Below the pieces are notes generated by a model, which saw nothing but the letters and a program-made list of their open reading frames with translations, did not search any database and was not told the DNA's origin. 64,000 nt of DNA from Haloechinothrix halophila YIM 93223. GTDB lineage: Bacteria; Actinomycetota; Actinomycetes; Mycobacteriales; Pseudonocardiaceae. Positions 39,067 through 46,928 of the stretch are shown here, in pieces. Each line of letters opens with the position of its first letter. Positions within the stretch are counted from its first letter, which is position 1. The stretch spans positions 186,001 through 250,000 of the forward strand of contig NZ_KI632509.1 in NCBI RefSeq assembly GCF_000504245.1, given 5' to 3'. Both the position numbers and the translations under genes were made by a program.

Positions 39067-39112
39067 GGCAGTTTCCCCCTGCACGATGTTTGTGATCCGG
39101 TCGCTGGACGGC

Positions 39113-39523
<411 letters not shown>

Positions 39524-39533
39524 GGCGGTCACG

Positions 39534-39977
39534 CTAGGCGTGGCTCGGTGACTCCGCTTCTCGATTTCTGATCGGTCTGGTCACCTGCTTCGACACGCAC
39601 GGTGGCATCCCTGCAGCCGCGCGCACGGATTGGCGCCGATACACGCTGGGCGGCACACCAACCAACTCGGTGAAGCGAGTGCTGAAGGTGCCCAGTGAGG
39701 AGCAGCCGACTTCGAAACAGACCTCGGTGACGCTGAGATCGCCACGACGCAGCAGCGCCATCGCGCGCTCGATGCGCCGCGTCATCAGATAGGAGTACGG
39801 CGACTCGCCGTAGGCGAGCCGGAACTGGCGGCTGAGGTGCCCCGCCGACATGTGCACGCCACGGGCAAGCGCCTCGACGTCCAGCGGCTGCGCGTACTCC
39901 CGGTCGATCCGGTCGCGAACGCGACGCAGCCGCGCGAGGTCGTCCAGGCGCTGCGCTGCGGTAGGGCTGCTGGTCAC
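39534..39977 (-). CDS. AraC-family transcriptional regulator (DNA-binding domain only)
   Basis: This 147-aa protein is almost only the AraC double helix-turn-helix (SAGHLSRQFRLAYGESPYSYLMTRRI, then VTEVCFEVGCSSLGTFSTRFTELVGVPPS). There is no ligand-binding domain, so it may respond to abundance or partner proteins. The GTG at 39977 is chosen because upstream sequence is tRNA-Tyr and its terminator; the longer open frame is not a gene. It heads the operon with the two VOC genes and the UvrA-like gene and probably controls it. Confidence 0.85.
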   Translation of the reverse strand: MTSSPTAAQRLDDLARLRRVRDRIDREYAQPLDVEALARGVHMSAGHLSRQFRLAYGESPYSYLMTRRIERAMALLRRGDLSVTEVCFEVGCSSLGTFSTRFTELVGVPPSVYRRQSVRAAAGMPPCVSKQVTRPIRNREAESPSHA

Positions 39978-40052
39978 ACGCGTGATGGTGCCATAACGAC
40001 TAGGTGCGGAGCAGAGTTTAAAGGTTGTCCGCCCATACTCGGCCATCCGACG

Positions 40053-40099
40053 ACGAACGCCCCGCTGACCGTGTCTTCGCTGGTCAGCGGGGCGTTCGT
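40053..40099 (-). terminator. Terminator of tRNA-Tyr
   Basis: This perfect 18-bp inverted repeat has an 11-nt loop and lies 7 nt past the tRNA 3' end. One arm starts ACGAACGCCCCGC and ends TGACC. It is the strongest hairpin in this part of the window. Confidence 0.85.
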
Positions 40100-40105
40100 G
40101 CTGGG

Positions 40106-40187
40106 TGGCGGGTGAGGGATTCGAACCCCCGAAGGCTGTGCCGGCTGATTTACAGTCAGCTCCCTTTGGCCGCTCGGGCAACCCGCC
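40106..40187 (-). tRNA. tRNA-Tyr (GTA)
   Basis: This 82-nt class II tRNA has acceptor GGCGGGT/ACCCGCC, anticodon loop CTGTAAA with anticodon GTA, a long variable arm, and T-loop GGTTCGAATCC. Confidence 0.96.
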
Positions 40188-40343
40188 GGGACCGGTCGAA
40201 CCGGCGAAGCACAGCGTACCCAACGCCGTCAGCGACTCTGACACCGGGCGGCCGTCTGGCGACGGCGACGCACCGAGCAGGCCGGACGCGCTAGAGTGCG
40301 GCCACAACCCCTCTCCGCACAACTACCCGAGGTGTGAGCATAC

Positions 40344-40835
40344 GTGGCTGATCCGTCATTCGATGTCGTGAGCAAGGTTGACCGCCAGGAGGTGGACAAC
40401 GCGCTGAACCAGGCTGCCAAGGAGCTGGCGAACCGGTTCGACTTCCGGGGCACCGGGGCCACGGTCAGCTGGACGGGTGAGGAATCGGTCCTCATCGAGG
40501 CCGAGACCGAGGAGCGCGCCCTCGCCGCCGCCGAGGTGTTCAAGGAGAAGCTCATCAAGCGCGGCATCTCGCTGAAGTCGCTCGACCTCGGCGAGCCAGC
40601 GGCGTCAGGCAAGGTGCACAAGATCGCGGGCAAGATCCTGCAGGGTATTGAGCAGGACAAGGCCAAGAAGATCGCGAAGTTCATCCGGGACGAGGGCCCC
40701 AAGGGTGTCCAGGCGCAGATTCAGGGCGATCAACTGCGGGTGTCCGGCAAGAAGAAGGACCACCTGCAGGACGTCATCTCGCTGCTGAAGAACGAGGACT
40801 TCGGCGTCGCGCTGCAGTTCGACAACTACAGGTAG
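40344..40835 (+). CDS. yajQ: YajQ-family nucleotide-binding protein
   Basis: This 163-aa protein belongs to the YajQ family, with two ferredoxin-like RNA/nucleotide-binding domains. It starts [22 protein letters not shown] in full-length agreement with relatives. YajQ proteins of some bacteria bind c-di-GMP and act as effectors; the general role is unsettled. The GTG has GAGGTG 9 nt upstream, and a candidate -10 TAGAGT lies at 40292-40297. An htpX gene lies nearby, as in mycobacteria. Confidence 0.95.
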   Translation: MADPSFDVVSKVDRQEVDNALNQAAKELANRFDFRGTGATVSWTGEESVLIEAETEERALAAAEVFKEKLIKRGISLKSLDLGEPAASGKVHKIAGKILQGIEQDKAKKIAKFIRDEGPKGVQAQIQGDQLRVSGKKKDHLQDVISLLKNEDFGVALQFDNYR

Positions 40836-40839
40836 GCCG

Positions 40840-41721
40840 ATGAAGGGCATCGTGCTCGCCGGGGGCACCGGCACGCGGCTGCACCCGATCACACAGGCAG
40901 TGTCGAAGCAGCTTCTGCCGATCTACGACAAGCCGATGGTCTACTACCCGATCTCGGTGCTGATGCTGGCGGGCATCCGCGAAATCCTGATCATCTCGAC
41001 GCCAACCGACCTGCCGCAGTTCCGAAAACTGCTCGGTGACGGCCAGCAGCTCGGCCTCGAGTTCAGCTACGCCGAGCAACCCAGCCCCAACGGTCTCGCC
41101 GAGGCGTTCCTGATCGGCGCCGAGTTCATCGACGGCGACGACGTCGCGCTCGTGCTCGGCGACAACATCTTCTACGGCCAGGGCTTCTCGAACCGGCTGC
41201 GGGACGAGGTCGCCCGGCTGGACGGCTGCACGTTGTTCGGCTATCCGGTCACCGACCCGCAGCGCTACGGCGTTGGGGTGAGTGACGACGACGGCAGGTT
41301 GATCTCGATTGAAGAAAAACCCGCCGACCCCAAGTCCAATCGGGCGATCACCGGGCTCTACCTCTACGACAATCAGGTGGTCGAGATCGCGCAGTCGCTC
41401 ACGCCGTCAGCGCGCGGCGAATTGGAGATCACCGACATCAACCTCGCCTACCTGCGGCAAGGGCGCGCCCGCTTGGTCGACCTTGGCCGGGGATTCGCCT
41501 GGCTCGACACCGGCACGCACGACTCGCTACTCGAAGCGAGCCAGTTCGTGCAGGTGCTGGAACATCGCACGAGCGTGCGTATCGCCTGTCTGGAGGAGGT
41601 CGCCCTTCGGATGGGCTACATCGACCCGGACCAGTGCTTCACGCTCGGTCAGAAGCTAGCGAAGTCCGGGTACGGCGATTACATAATGACCGTGGCACGC
41701 GCGGAGGGCGCGACCGGCTGA
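40840..41721 (+). CDS. rmlA: Glucose-1-phosphate thymidylyltransferase
   Basis: This 293-aa enzyme makes dTDP-glucose from dTTP and glucose 1-phosphate, the first step of dTDP-rhamnose synthesis. The motifs GIVLAGGTGTRLHPIT, SKQLLPIYDKPMVYYP, LGDNIFYG and IEEKP are all intact. It starts 4 nt after yajQ stops, so the two form an operon. Its stop abuts the convergent htpX stop with no spacer. The remaining rml genes are not in this window. Confidence 0.96.
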   Translation: MKGIVLAGGTGTRLHPITQAVSKQLLPIYDKPMVYYPISVLMLAGIREILIISTPTDLPQFRKLLGDGQQLGLEFSYAEQPSPNGLAEAFLIGAEFIDGDDVALVLGDNIFYGQGFSNRLRDEVARLDGCTLFGYPVTDPQRYGVGVSDDDGRLISIEEKPADPKSNRAITGLYLYDNQVVEIAQSLTPSARGELEITDINLAYLRQGRARLVDLGRGFAWLDTGTHDSLLEASQFVQVLEHRTSVRIACLEEVALRMGYIDPDQCFTLGQKLAKSGYGDYIMTVARAEGATG

Positions 41722-42567
41722 TCACAGCTCGCGCCGGGACATCTCCTCAAGACGTCGAATGCGGTCGTCCATCGGCGGGTGCGAGGCGAACATCCTGGAC
41801 AGCGACTCGCCGCCGCGGAACGGGTTGGCGATCATCATGTGCGATTGGGAGACCACTCTGGGCTCCGGGGCGAGGGGTGTCGCCGCCGTACCGCGTTCCA
41901 GCTTGCGCAAGGCGGACGCCAGCGCGAGCGGGTCGCCGGTCAGCTCGGCACCCGATTCGTCGGCCTGGTACTCACGCGAACGACTGACTGCCATCTTGAC
42001 AATGCCCGCGGCGAGCGGACCGATGAACATCAACAGCAGACCGAGGAACGGATTGCCTTCCCGGTTGCCGCCGAACATCGCGATGTAGGAAAGGAACGTC
42101 ACCACGCTGGCCAGTGCGCCCGCGACGGACGAGATCAGGATGTCGCGGTTGTAGACGTGCGACAACTCGTGGCCGAGCACGGCACGTAGCTCGCGCTCGT
42201 TGAGGATCTCCAGGATGCCCTGGGTGCAGCACACCGCCGAGTTTCGTGGATTACGGCCGGTGGCGAAGGCGTTCGGGGCCTGCGTCGGGCTGACGTACAG
42301 CCGCGGCATGGGCTGCCTAGCCGACGTCGCCAACTCTCGCACGATCCGGTACATCGCGGGCTGTTCTGCCTCGGACACTGGGCGCGCACGCATCGCCCGG
42401 AGCGCGAGCTTGTCTGAATTGAAGTAGGCATAGCCGTTCACGCCCAGCGCGATGAGCAGGCCGATGAACAGTGCACCTTCGCCGAACATGCCGCTGATCA
42501 CGATGATGAGGGCGCTCATCAGGCCGAGCAGCAACGCGGTCTTCAAACCGTTGCGATGCTTATGCAC
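41722..42567 (-). CDS. htpX: Membrane zinc metalloprotease HtpX
   Basis: This 281-aa membrane protease helps control membrane-protein quality. Two N-terminal membrane segments (~11-48) precede the catalytic motif HELSH (133-137) with the third zinc ligand in REYQADE. A further hydrophobic region spans ~150-190. The GTG at 42567 is preferred because GGGAGG lies just before it; a GTG four codons upstream overlaps that site. htpX near yajQ is also the mycobacterial arrangement. Confidence 0.95.
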   Translation of the reverse strand: MHKHRNGLKTALLLGLMSALIIVISGMFGEGALFIGLLIALGVNGYAYFNSDKLALRAMRARPVSEAEQPAMYRIVRELATSARQPMPRLYVSPTQAPNAFATGRNPRNSAVCCTQGILEILNERELRAVLGHELSHVYNRDILISSVAGALASVVTFLSYIAMFGGNREGNPFLGLLLMFIGPLAAGIVKMAVSRSREYQADESGAELTGDPLALASALRKLERGTAATPLAPEPRVVSQSHMMIANPFRGGESLSRMFASHPPMDDRIRRLEEMSRREL

Positions 42568-42696
42568 GGGCCCTCCCACTCTTCAGCTAGCCCCTGAACA
42601 TGGCCTCAGCCGTTCAACGTCCGGGCGACAAAGCGAGTTCCGTAGTGGCATTCGACCATATGGCCTAGCGGTGGCAGGGTGGCTGGCGCGCGCGAC

Positions 42697-42739
42697 GAAG
42701 GGCGTCTTCACATCGCTATGTGATGCGAAGACGCCCTTC
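42697..42739 (-). terminator. Strong hairpin terminator upstream of htpX
   Basis: GAAGGGCGTCTTC pairs perfectly with GAAGACGCCCTTC (13 bp), with further pairing inside the loop. It shares its core with the mce operon terminator and lies at the end of the repeat array behind the secreted hydrolase gene. Confidence 0.75.
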
Positions 42740-42741
42740 AC

Positions 42742-42846
42742 AGCGTTGGGTTACCGGCACACGGCGTCCCGAGTGCGCAATACAGCGTCCCGAGCGACGA
42801 ACACGGCGTCCTGAATGCAGGACACAGCGTCCCGAACGCAGGACAC
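42742..42846 (-). repeat. Array of five 21-bp tandem repeats (3' flank of the hydrolase gene)
   Basis: Units at 42826-42846, 42805-42825, 42784-42804 and 42763-42783, plus a decayed one at 42742-42762, are all exactly 21 bp. On the minus strand the unit starts GTGTCCTGC and ends GGACGCC, with the self-complementary parts GTCCTG and CAGGAC in the best copy. Confidence 0.92.
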
Positions 42847-42862
42847 GACGCGCAGCGTCGTG
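42844..42862 (-). other. Hairpin directly after the hydrolase stop
   Basis: CACGACGC pairs with GCGTCGTG around a 3-nt loop, 1 nt past the TAG stop codon. It separates the stop from the repeat array. Confidence 0.6.
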
Positions 42863-42863
42863 C

Positions 42864-44372
42864 CTATGGCACCACGGGGAGCTTCGCCGTGACGTCTGCC
42901 AGCCGCAGGCCGCCTGGTGTACGACTGCCGTGCAGGGCGAACATGTCCGACGTCGGGCTCACGGTGAGGAACAACGACTCGCCTTCCCCAACCGTCGCGG
43001 CGACCGAGGGCAGCTCGATGTTCCGCCGGGTGCCGAGGTTGATGCTCTCCTCGCGGTGCGGCAGGACGTTGTTCTGGATCACCTGCGCATCGGCGGGCGA
43101 GGTGCCGACGCTGAGCGCGAAGAACGCCCTGCTGTCCAGGCCGAGCGCGGTGACCAGCGCGTCAAGATGTGGCGTGCCCGCGATGGTCAGCGGACCGTCG
43201 GCGATCTTGATCGCCTGCGGCACGCCCGCCGTCGTGGTCGTGGTGATGTCGGGCAGCTCGAACTCCACCGTCGCATCAACGGCGTCGACGCTGAGGCAGT
43301 CGCCGCCGGACGTCATCAGGTGGTAGCGCCCGTGCCCGGCGAGCTCGCGCGGCGCCCCCTGCAGGTTCTCTTGGTAGAACCGCAGTTCAAGGTCGTCGTA
43401 GCCACCTGCCAGCTTCTCCGAACAGGCGTCACCGGACACCGCGCTCCCAAGCGGCAGGACGTTCGGCAGCGCGTGGCCGCCGTTGTAGCCGATGAGCAGG
43501 CTCTTGCGGCGAGCACGGTCGGTCAGCGCGCGGTCGAAGTTCTTGATCGCCTGGTCGAGCGGGAACAGGTTGTCACTGATGCCCTGTCGCAGCAGCACCG
43601 GGATATCCAGCTTCCTACCGGCTTCGACGTGGAACGCGGGACCGTTGTTGCGGAAGAACTCATCCTGGCTGGCGGGCCAGTCACCGGTGGCGATGCCCTC
43701 CGCGAACCCGGCGTGCACCGTCGACGTGTGCGCGTCCAAGCCAACGGCGTAGAGCCCGCTCACCCAGGTGCTGCGCACGACCTCGTTCGGCGCGAGGCTT
43801 TCGTTGAGCGAGTACCAGGTGATCTGCGGAGCGAGCGCGTCGAAGCGGGTGCGACCGGTCTCCATCAGCTCGGTGAACGCGCCCACGAACTGGTAGCCGC
43901 CGCCGTACGACCCGCCGAGCGCGCCGAGCACCGGGTCGTTCCGGCCGTTCTGCTTCACCCAGTCCAGTCCAGCGACGTAGTCGATGACGTTGATGACGTC
44001 CTGCCCCTCGAACGCCGGGTCCTCCACGTGTGCCTTGCCACCGCTCTCACCGAAGCCGCGCTGGTCGATGCTGACCACGCCGAAGCCAGCGTCGAGATAG
44101 CGCTGGAACGAGCCTGGCATGGACGTCCTGCTGCCACCCCAGCCGTGGCTGTGCAGCAGCACCGGGGCGCGGTTGTCCTTGGACGCGCTCGCCGGTTTGA
44201 ACACGCTCACGCAGATGTCGACCGGACCGGGCTCCAGCGGGTCGGTCTCCGGCACGCTCGGAATGCAGACATTGTCCGGCTCAGGTGTGTCCGCGCTCGC
44301 GGGAATGGGCGCGGCGACCGCGATCCCAGCGCCCACCGCGATCGACGTCGCCAGACTGAGAAGGCTGCGCAT
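42864..44372 (-). CDS. Secreted alpha/beta hydrolase of the X-Pro dipeptidyl-peptidase (CocE/NonD) type
   Basis: This 502-aa protein has a cleavable signal peptide (MRSLLSLATSIAVGAGIAVA, cut near ASA-DT). An α/β-hydrolase core follows, with the nucleophile motif GALGGSYGGGYQ, the acid in GISDNLFPLD and the His in NGGHALP. A C-terminal β-rich domain ends at residue 502, as in CocE and S15 peptidases. The ATG at 44372 has AAGGAG about 9 nt upstream. It could act on peptides, esters or acyl compounds outside the cell; the substrate is not clear from sequence. Confidence 0.88.
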   Translation of the reverse strand: MRSLLSLATSIAVGAGIAVAAPIPASADTPEPDNVCIPSVPETDPLEPGPVDICVSVFKPASASKDNRAPVLLHSHGWGGSRTSMPGSFQRYLDAGFGVVSIDQRGFGESGGKAHVEDPAFEGQDVINVIDYVAGLDWVKQNGRNDPVLGALGGSYGGGYQFVGAFTELMETGRTRFDALAPQITWYSLNESLAPNEVVRSTWVSGLYAVGLDAHTSTVHAGFAEGIATGDWPASQDEFFRNNGPAFHVEAGRKLDIPVLLRQGISDNLFPLDQAIKNFDRALTDRARRKSLLIGYNGGHALPNVLPLGSAVSGDACSEKLAGGYDDLELRFYQENLQGAPRELAGHGRYHLMTSGGDCLSVDAVDATVEFELPDITTTTTAGVPQAIKIADGPLTIAGTPHLDALVTALGLDSRAFFALSVGTSPADAQVIQNNVLPHREESINLGTRRNIELPSVAATVGEGESLFLTVSPTSDMFALHGSRTPGGLRLADVTAKLPVVP

Positions 44373-44449
44373 CGAGAAGGTCTCCTTGTCGTCAATGCGT
44401 CGTAATGCCTTCTTCAACGACCAAGACGCGAATGCGATTCGCGCCACAC

Positions 44450-44533
44450 GACGTCACGGGCGTGCAATACGGCGTCCCGAACGCGCCATACGGCGTCGAG
44501 AATGCAGGACACAGCGTTCTGAGTGCAGGACAC
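44450..44533 (-). repeat. Array of four 21-bp tandem repeats (3' flank of ddaH)
   Basis: Units are 44513-44533, 44492-44512, 44471-44491 and 44450-44470 (the last is decayed). It is the same unit and orientation relative to the upstream gene as in the other two arrays. A small CCCCC/GGGGG hairpin lies between the ddaH stop and the first unit. Confidence 0.9.
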
Positions 44534-44548
44534 GCCCCCGTGGGGGTC

Positions 44549-45409
44549 TCAGTCGCGCAGCTCCAGGGTGCAGCACTTCGGGCCGCCGCCAGCCTTGCGC
44601 AGCTCCGTCATGTCGACCATGACCGGCTCGTAGCCCCGGTCGGACACCTGCTCAGCGAGGTTCGTCGCCTGCGCGGGCAGCACGACGTTGCGGCCGTCGG
44701 AGACGCCGTTGAGGCCGAGCACCGCGGCGTCGTCCGGGCCCGCCAGGATGGCGTCCGGGAACAGCCGCTCCAGCACACGCTGTGAGCCCTCGGAGAACGC
44801 GCCGGGGAAGTACGCCACCTCGGCGGGGTCACCGTCACGCGCTGGGGCGAGCACCATCAGCGCGGTGTCCAGGTGGTAGTAGCGCGGGTCGACCAGCCGC
44901 AGCGACACCACCGGTACGCCGAGCACCTCCTGCGCCTCGGCGTGCGCGGCCGGATCGGTGCGGAAGCCGGTGCCCGCAAGCAGCACGTCGCCGGCCCAGG
45001 TCAGGTCGCCTTCGCCTTCGTTGACCTCGCTCGGCATCACGATGTCGGCGAAGTCGTGCTCCGCGAACCAGCGCCGGTACAGGTCGGCCTCTGCCTGCCG
45101 TTCCGGCGCGCGGAACCGAGCACCGAGCACCCGTCCGCCGATGACGGTGCCCGAGTTCGCGGCGAACACCATGTCCGGCAGCCCCAGCTGCGGCTCGATC
45201 TCCTCGACGGTGTGGCCGAGCCGCAGGTAGGTGTCGCGCAACTCCTGCCACTGTGCCATCGCCACGTCGACGTCAACCGGCTTCGACGGGTCCATCCACG
45301 GATTGATGGCGTAGGTGACCTCGAAGAACCGTGGCGGGCACATCAAGTACCTGCGGGTCTCGGGGGTGCGTGAGCGGGACCGGGACATGCGAAGCGCTGC
45401 TGCCGTCAT
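44549..45409 (-). CDS. ddaH: Guanidino-modifying enzyme, dimethylarginine dimethylaminohydrolase-like
   Basis: This 286-aa enzyme of the amidinotransferase/DDAH fold has GEGDLTWAGDVLLAG, the catalytic His in YYHLDTAL, and the nucleophilic Cys in GPKCCTLELRD at the C-terminus. It hydrolyses a guanidino substrate such as methylated arginine or arginine; the exact substrate is not set by sequence. Mycobacteria have the same divergent pair of ddaH and an AsnC-type regulator. The ATG at 45409 has the -10-like TACATT exactly 7 nt upstream, suggesting a leaderless mRNA. Confidence 0.88.
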   Translation of the reverse strand: MTAAALRMSRSRSRTPETRRYLMCPPRFFEVTYAINPWMDPSKPVDVDVAMAQWQELRDTYLRLGHTVEEIEPQLGLPDMVFAANSGTVIGGRVLGARFRAPERQAEADLYRRWFAEHDFADIVMPSEVNEGEGDLTWAGDVLLAGTGFRTDPAAHAEAQEVLGVPVVSLRLVDPRYYHLDTALMVLAPARDGDPAEVAYFPGAFSEGSQRVLERLFPDAILAGPDDAAVLGLNGVSDGRNVVLPAQATNLAEQVSDRGYEPVMVDMTELRKAGGGPKCCTLELRD

Positions 45410-45484
45410 ACCGATGAATGTAGCGACGTAAATTATGTGCCATCAATTGCTTGATCTTGCGTCTTTATCTGCTAAATGTTGCGT
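45410..45484. promoter_or_regulatory. Divergent ddaH/lrp promoter region
   Basis: TACATT at 45417-45422 (minus strand) lies 7 nt before the ddaH ATG. CTAAAT at 45472-45477 (plus strand) lies 7 nt before the lrp ATG at 45485. The AT-rich stretch between, with CAATTGCTTGATC, may hold the operator for the Lrp-type protein. Both genes appear leaderless. Confidence 0.6.
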
Positions 45485-45928
45485 ATGAACACCCTCGATC
45501 AGCGAATCATTTCGCAACTCCTCGGCAACGCCCGCGCCAGCTACGCCGAGATCGGCAAAGTGGTCGGACTGTCGGCGCCAGCGGTCAAGCGCAGGGTGGA
45601 CCGGCTGCTCGACTCCGGCGTCCTGCGCGGGTTCACCGCCGTGGTCGATCCGCAGGCACTCGGCTGGGGCACTGAGGCATTCGTCGAACTGCACTGCCGC
45701 GGCAACGTCTCGCCGACGCGGATCAGGGCGCACGTCGAATCGTTGCCCGAAGTGGCCGCCGCATACACGGTCTCTGGCGCGGCGGACGCGATCATCCACC
45801 TCCGCGCCGCCGACATCCACCACCTCGAATCCGCGCTGGAACGGCTACGGGCGCTCGACATCGTGGAGAGCACGGTGTCGACAGTCGTGCTGTCGACGTT
45901 GCTGGAACGGCCACCAGTACCCCAGTGA
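45485..45928 (+). CDS. Lrp/AsnC-family transcriptional regulator
   Basis: This 147-aa regulator has a helix-turn-helix at the N-terminus ([40 protein letters not shown]) and a RAM/AsnC ligand-binding domain (residues ~65-140). It probably controls the divergent ddaH gene in response to an amino acid. I chose the ATG at 45485 over the one at 45476 because CTAAAT lies exactly 7 nt before it. Confidence 0.9.
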   Translation: MNTLDQRIISQLLGNARASYAEIGKVVGLSAPAVKRRVDRLLDSGVLRGFTAVVDPQALGWGTEAFVELHCRGNVSPTRIRAHVESLPEVAAAYTVSGAADAIIHLRAADIHHLESALERLRALDIVESTVSTVVLSTLLERPPVPQ

Positions 45929-45938
45929 CGCGCGCCGA

Positions 45939-45944
45939 TACGAT
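45939..45944 (+). promoter_or_regulatory. Candidate -10 element of the enoyl-CoA hydratase gene
   Basis: TACGAT is followed by 7 nt and the ATG at 45952. It lies just past the lrp stop and has no Shine-Dalgarno sequence behind it. Confidence 0.5.
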
Positions 45945-45951
45945 CGCGGCC

Positions 45952-46725
45952 ATGACCGCAGAGATCCAGGTGGCCCACGACAGCAACGTCGCCATCATCA
46001 CGGTGCACGATCCCGAGCGGCGCAACGCGCTGACGCTGCCGCTCTCGGCCGACCTCGCCGCCGCCATCGCGGACGCCGAGCGCGACGAGTCGGTGCACGC
46101 CGTCGTCGTCACCGGCACACCGCCCGCCTTCTGCGCCGGAGCGGACCTCAGCGCACTCGGCGAAGCCAAGGACGAGGGACTGCGCGCGATCTACGCCGGA
46201 TTTCTCGCGGTCGCCAACTGCACGCTGCCGACGATCGCCGCCGTGGGTGGCGCCGCCGTCGGCGCGGGACTGAATCTCGCGCTCGCCGCCGACGTCCGGC
46301 TCGCCGGACCGTCCGCGCGGTTCGACGCGCGCTTCCTCAAACTTGGCCTTCATCCCGGCGGTGGCATGACGTGGATGCTGCAGCGGATCGTCGGCCCGCA
46401 AACCGCCACCGCCATGACGCTGTTCGGCGAGATCCTCGACGCCGAGGCTGCCACGGCGCGCGGCCTGGCGCACCGGGTCATCGACGGCGACCACGACGCG
46501 CTCGTCGCGGCGTCCGTCGAACTGGCGCAGGGCGCGGCGAAGGCCCCGCGTGGCCTGGTACTCGACACCAAACAGTCGATGCGAACCACCCACACGCTCA
46601 CCGAGCACGCCGACGCCGTCGACACCGAGATCGTGCCGCAGGTGCGGTCCATCGAGTCCCCCGAGTTCGCGGAGCGGCTGGCCGCGATGAAGGCGAAGAT
46701 CAGCGGCGAGAAGACATCAAAATAG
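45952..46725 (+). CDS. Enoyl-CoA hydratase/isomerase family protein
   Basis: This 257-aa crotonase-fold protein has [15 protein letters not shown] and [27 protein letters not shown] (oxyanion hole and catalytic region). The residue after [12 protein letters not shown] fits enoyl-CoA hydratase-like members. The precise reaction (hydratase, isomerase or other) is not decided. The ATG at 45952 is preferred because of the -10-like element 7 nt upstream; a GTG at 45925 overlapping the lrp stop is the alternative. Confidence 0.87.
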   Translation: MTAEIQVAHDSNVAIITVHDPERRNALTLPLSADLAAAIADAERDESVHAVVVTGTPPAFCAGADLSALGEAKDEGLRAIYAGFLAVANCTLPTIAAVGGAAVGAGLNLALAADVRLAGPSARFDARFLKLGLHPGGGMTWMLQRIVGPQTATAMTLFGEILDAEAATARGLAHRVIDGDHDALVAASVELAQGAAKAPRGLVLDTKQSMRTTHTLTEHADAVDTEIVPQVRSIESPEFAERLAAMKAKISGEKTSK

Positions 46726-46928
46726 AACATGTTCTACAATGGGCGTCGGTAATGTCCACCGACTGGAACAGCACGACAGCGGTTGGCCGCTGATCAACGA
46801 ACCGAGCTAGCCTCGAATAGTGAGCATGCGCACATGCGCTGGCAGAGTGCCAGCACCACCGCCAAGGTGACAGCAGGCCAAAACTGTCACCGGTGCCGCC
46901 CGTGCAGAAGAGAGGGACAGCCGCGCCC

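Noticed and set aside
39978-40322. Long upstream extension of the AraC-type gene
   Set aside because: It would read through tRNA-Tyr and its terminator; the AraC fold starts after 39977.
42720-44405. Plus-strand open frame with Arg-rich heptapeptide repeats
   Set aside because: The repeats come from the 21-bp array, whose unit is a multiple of three and so keeps a frame open. The rest is antisense to the hydrolase gene.
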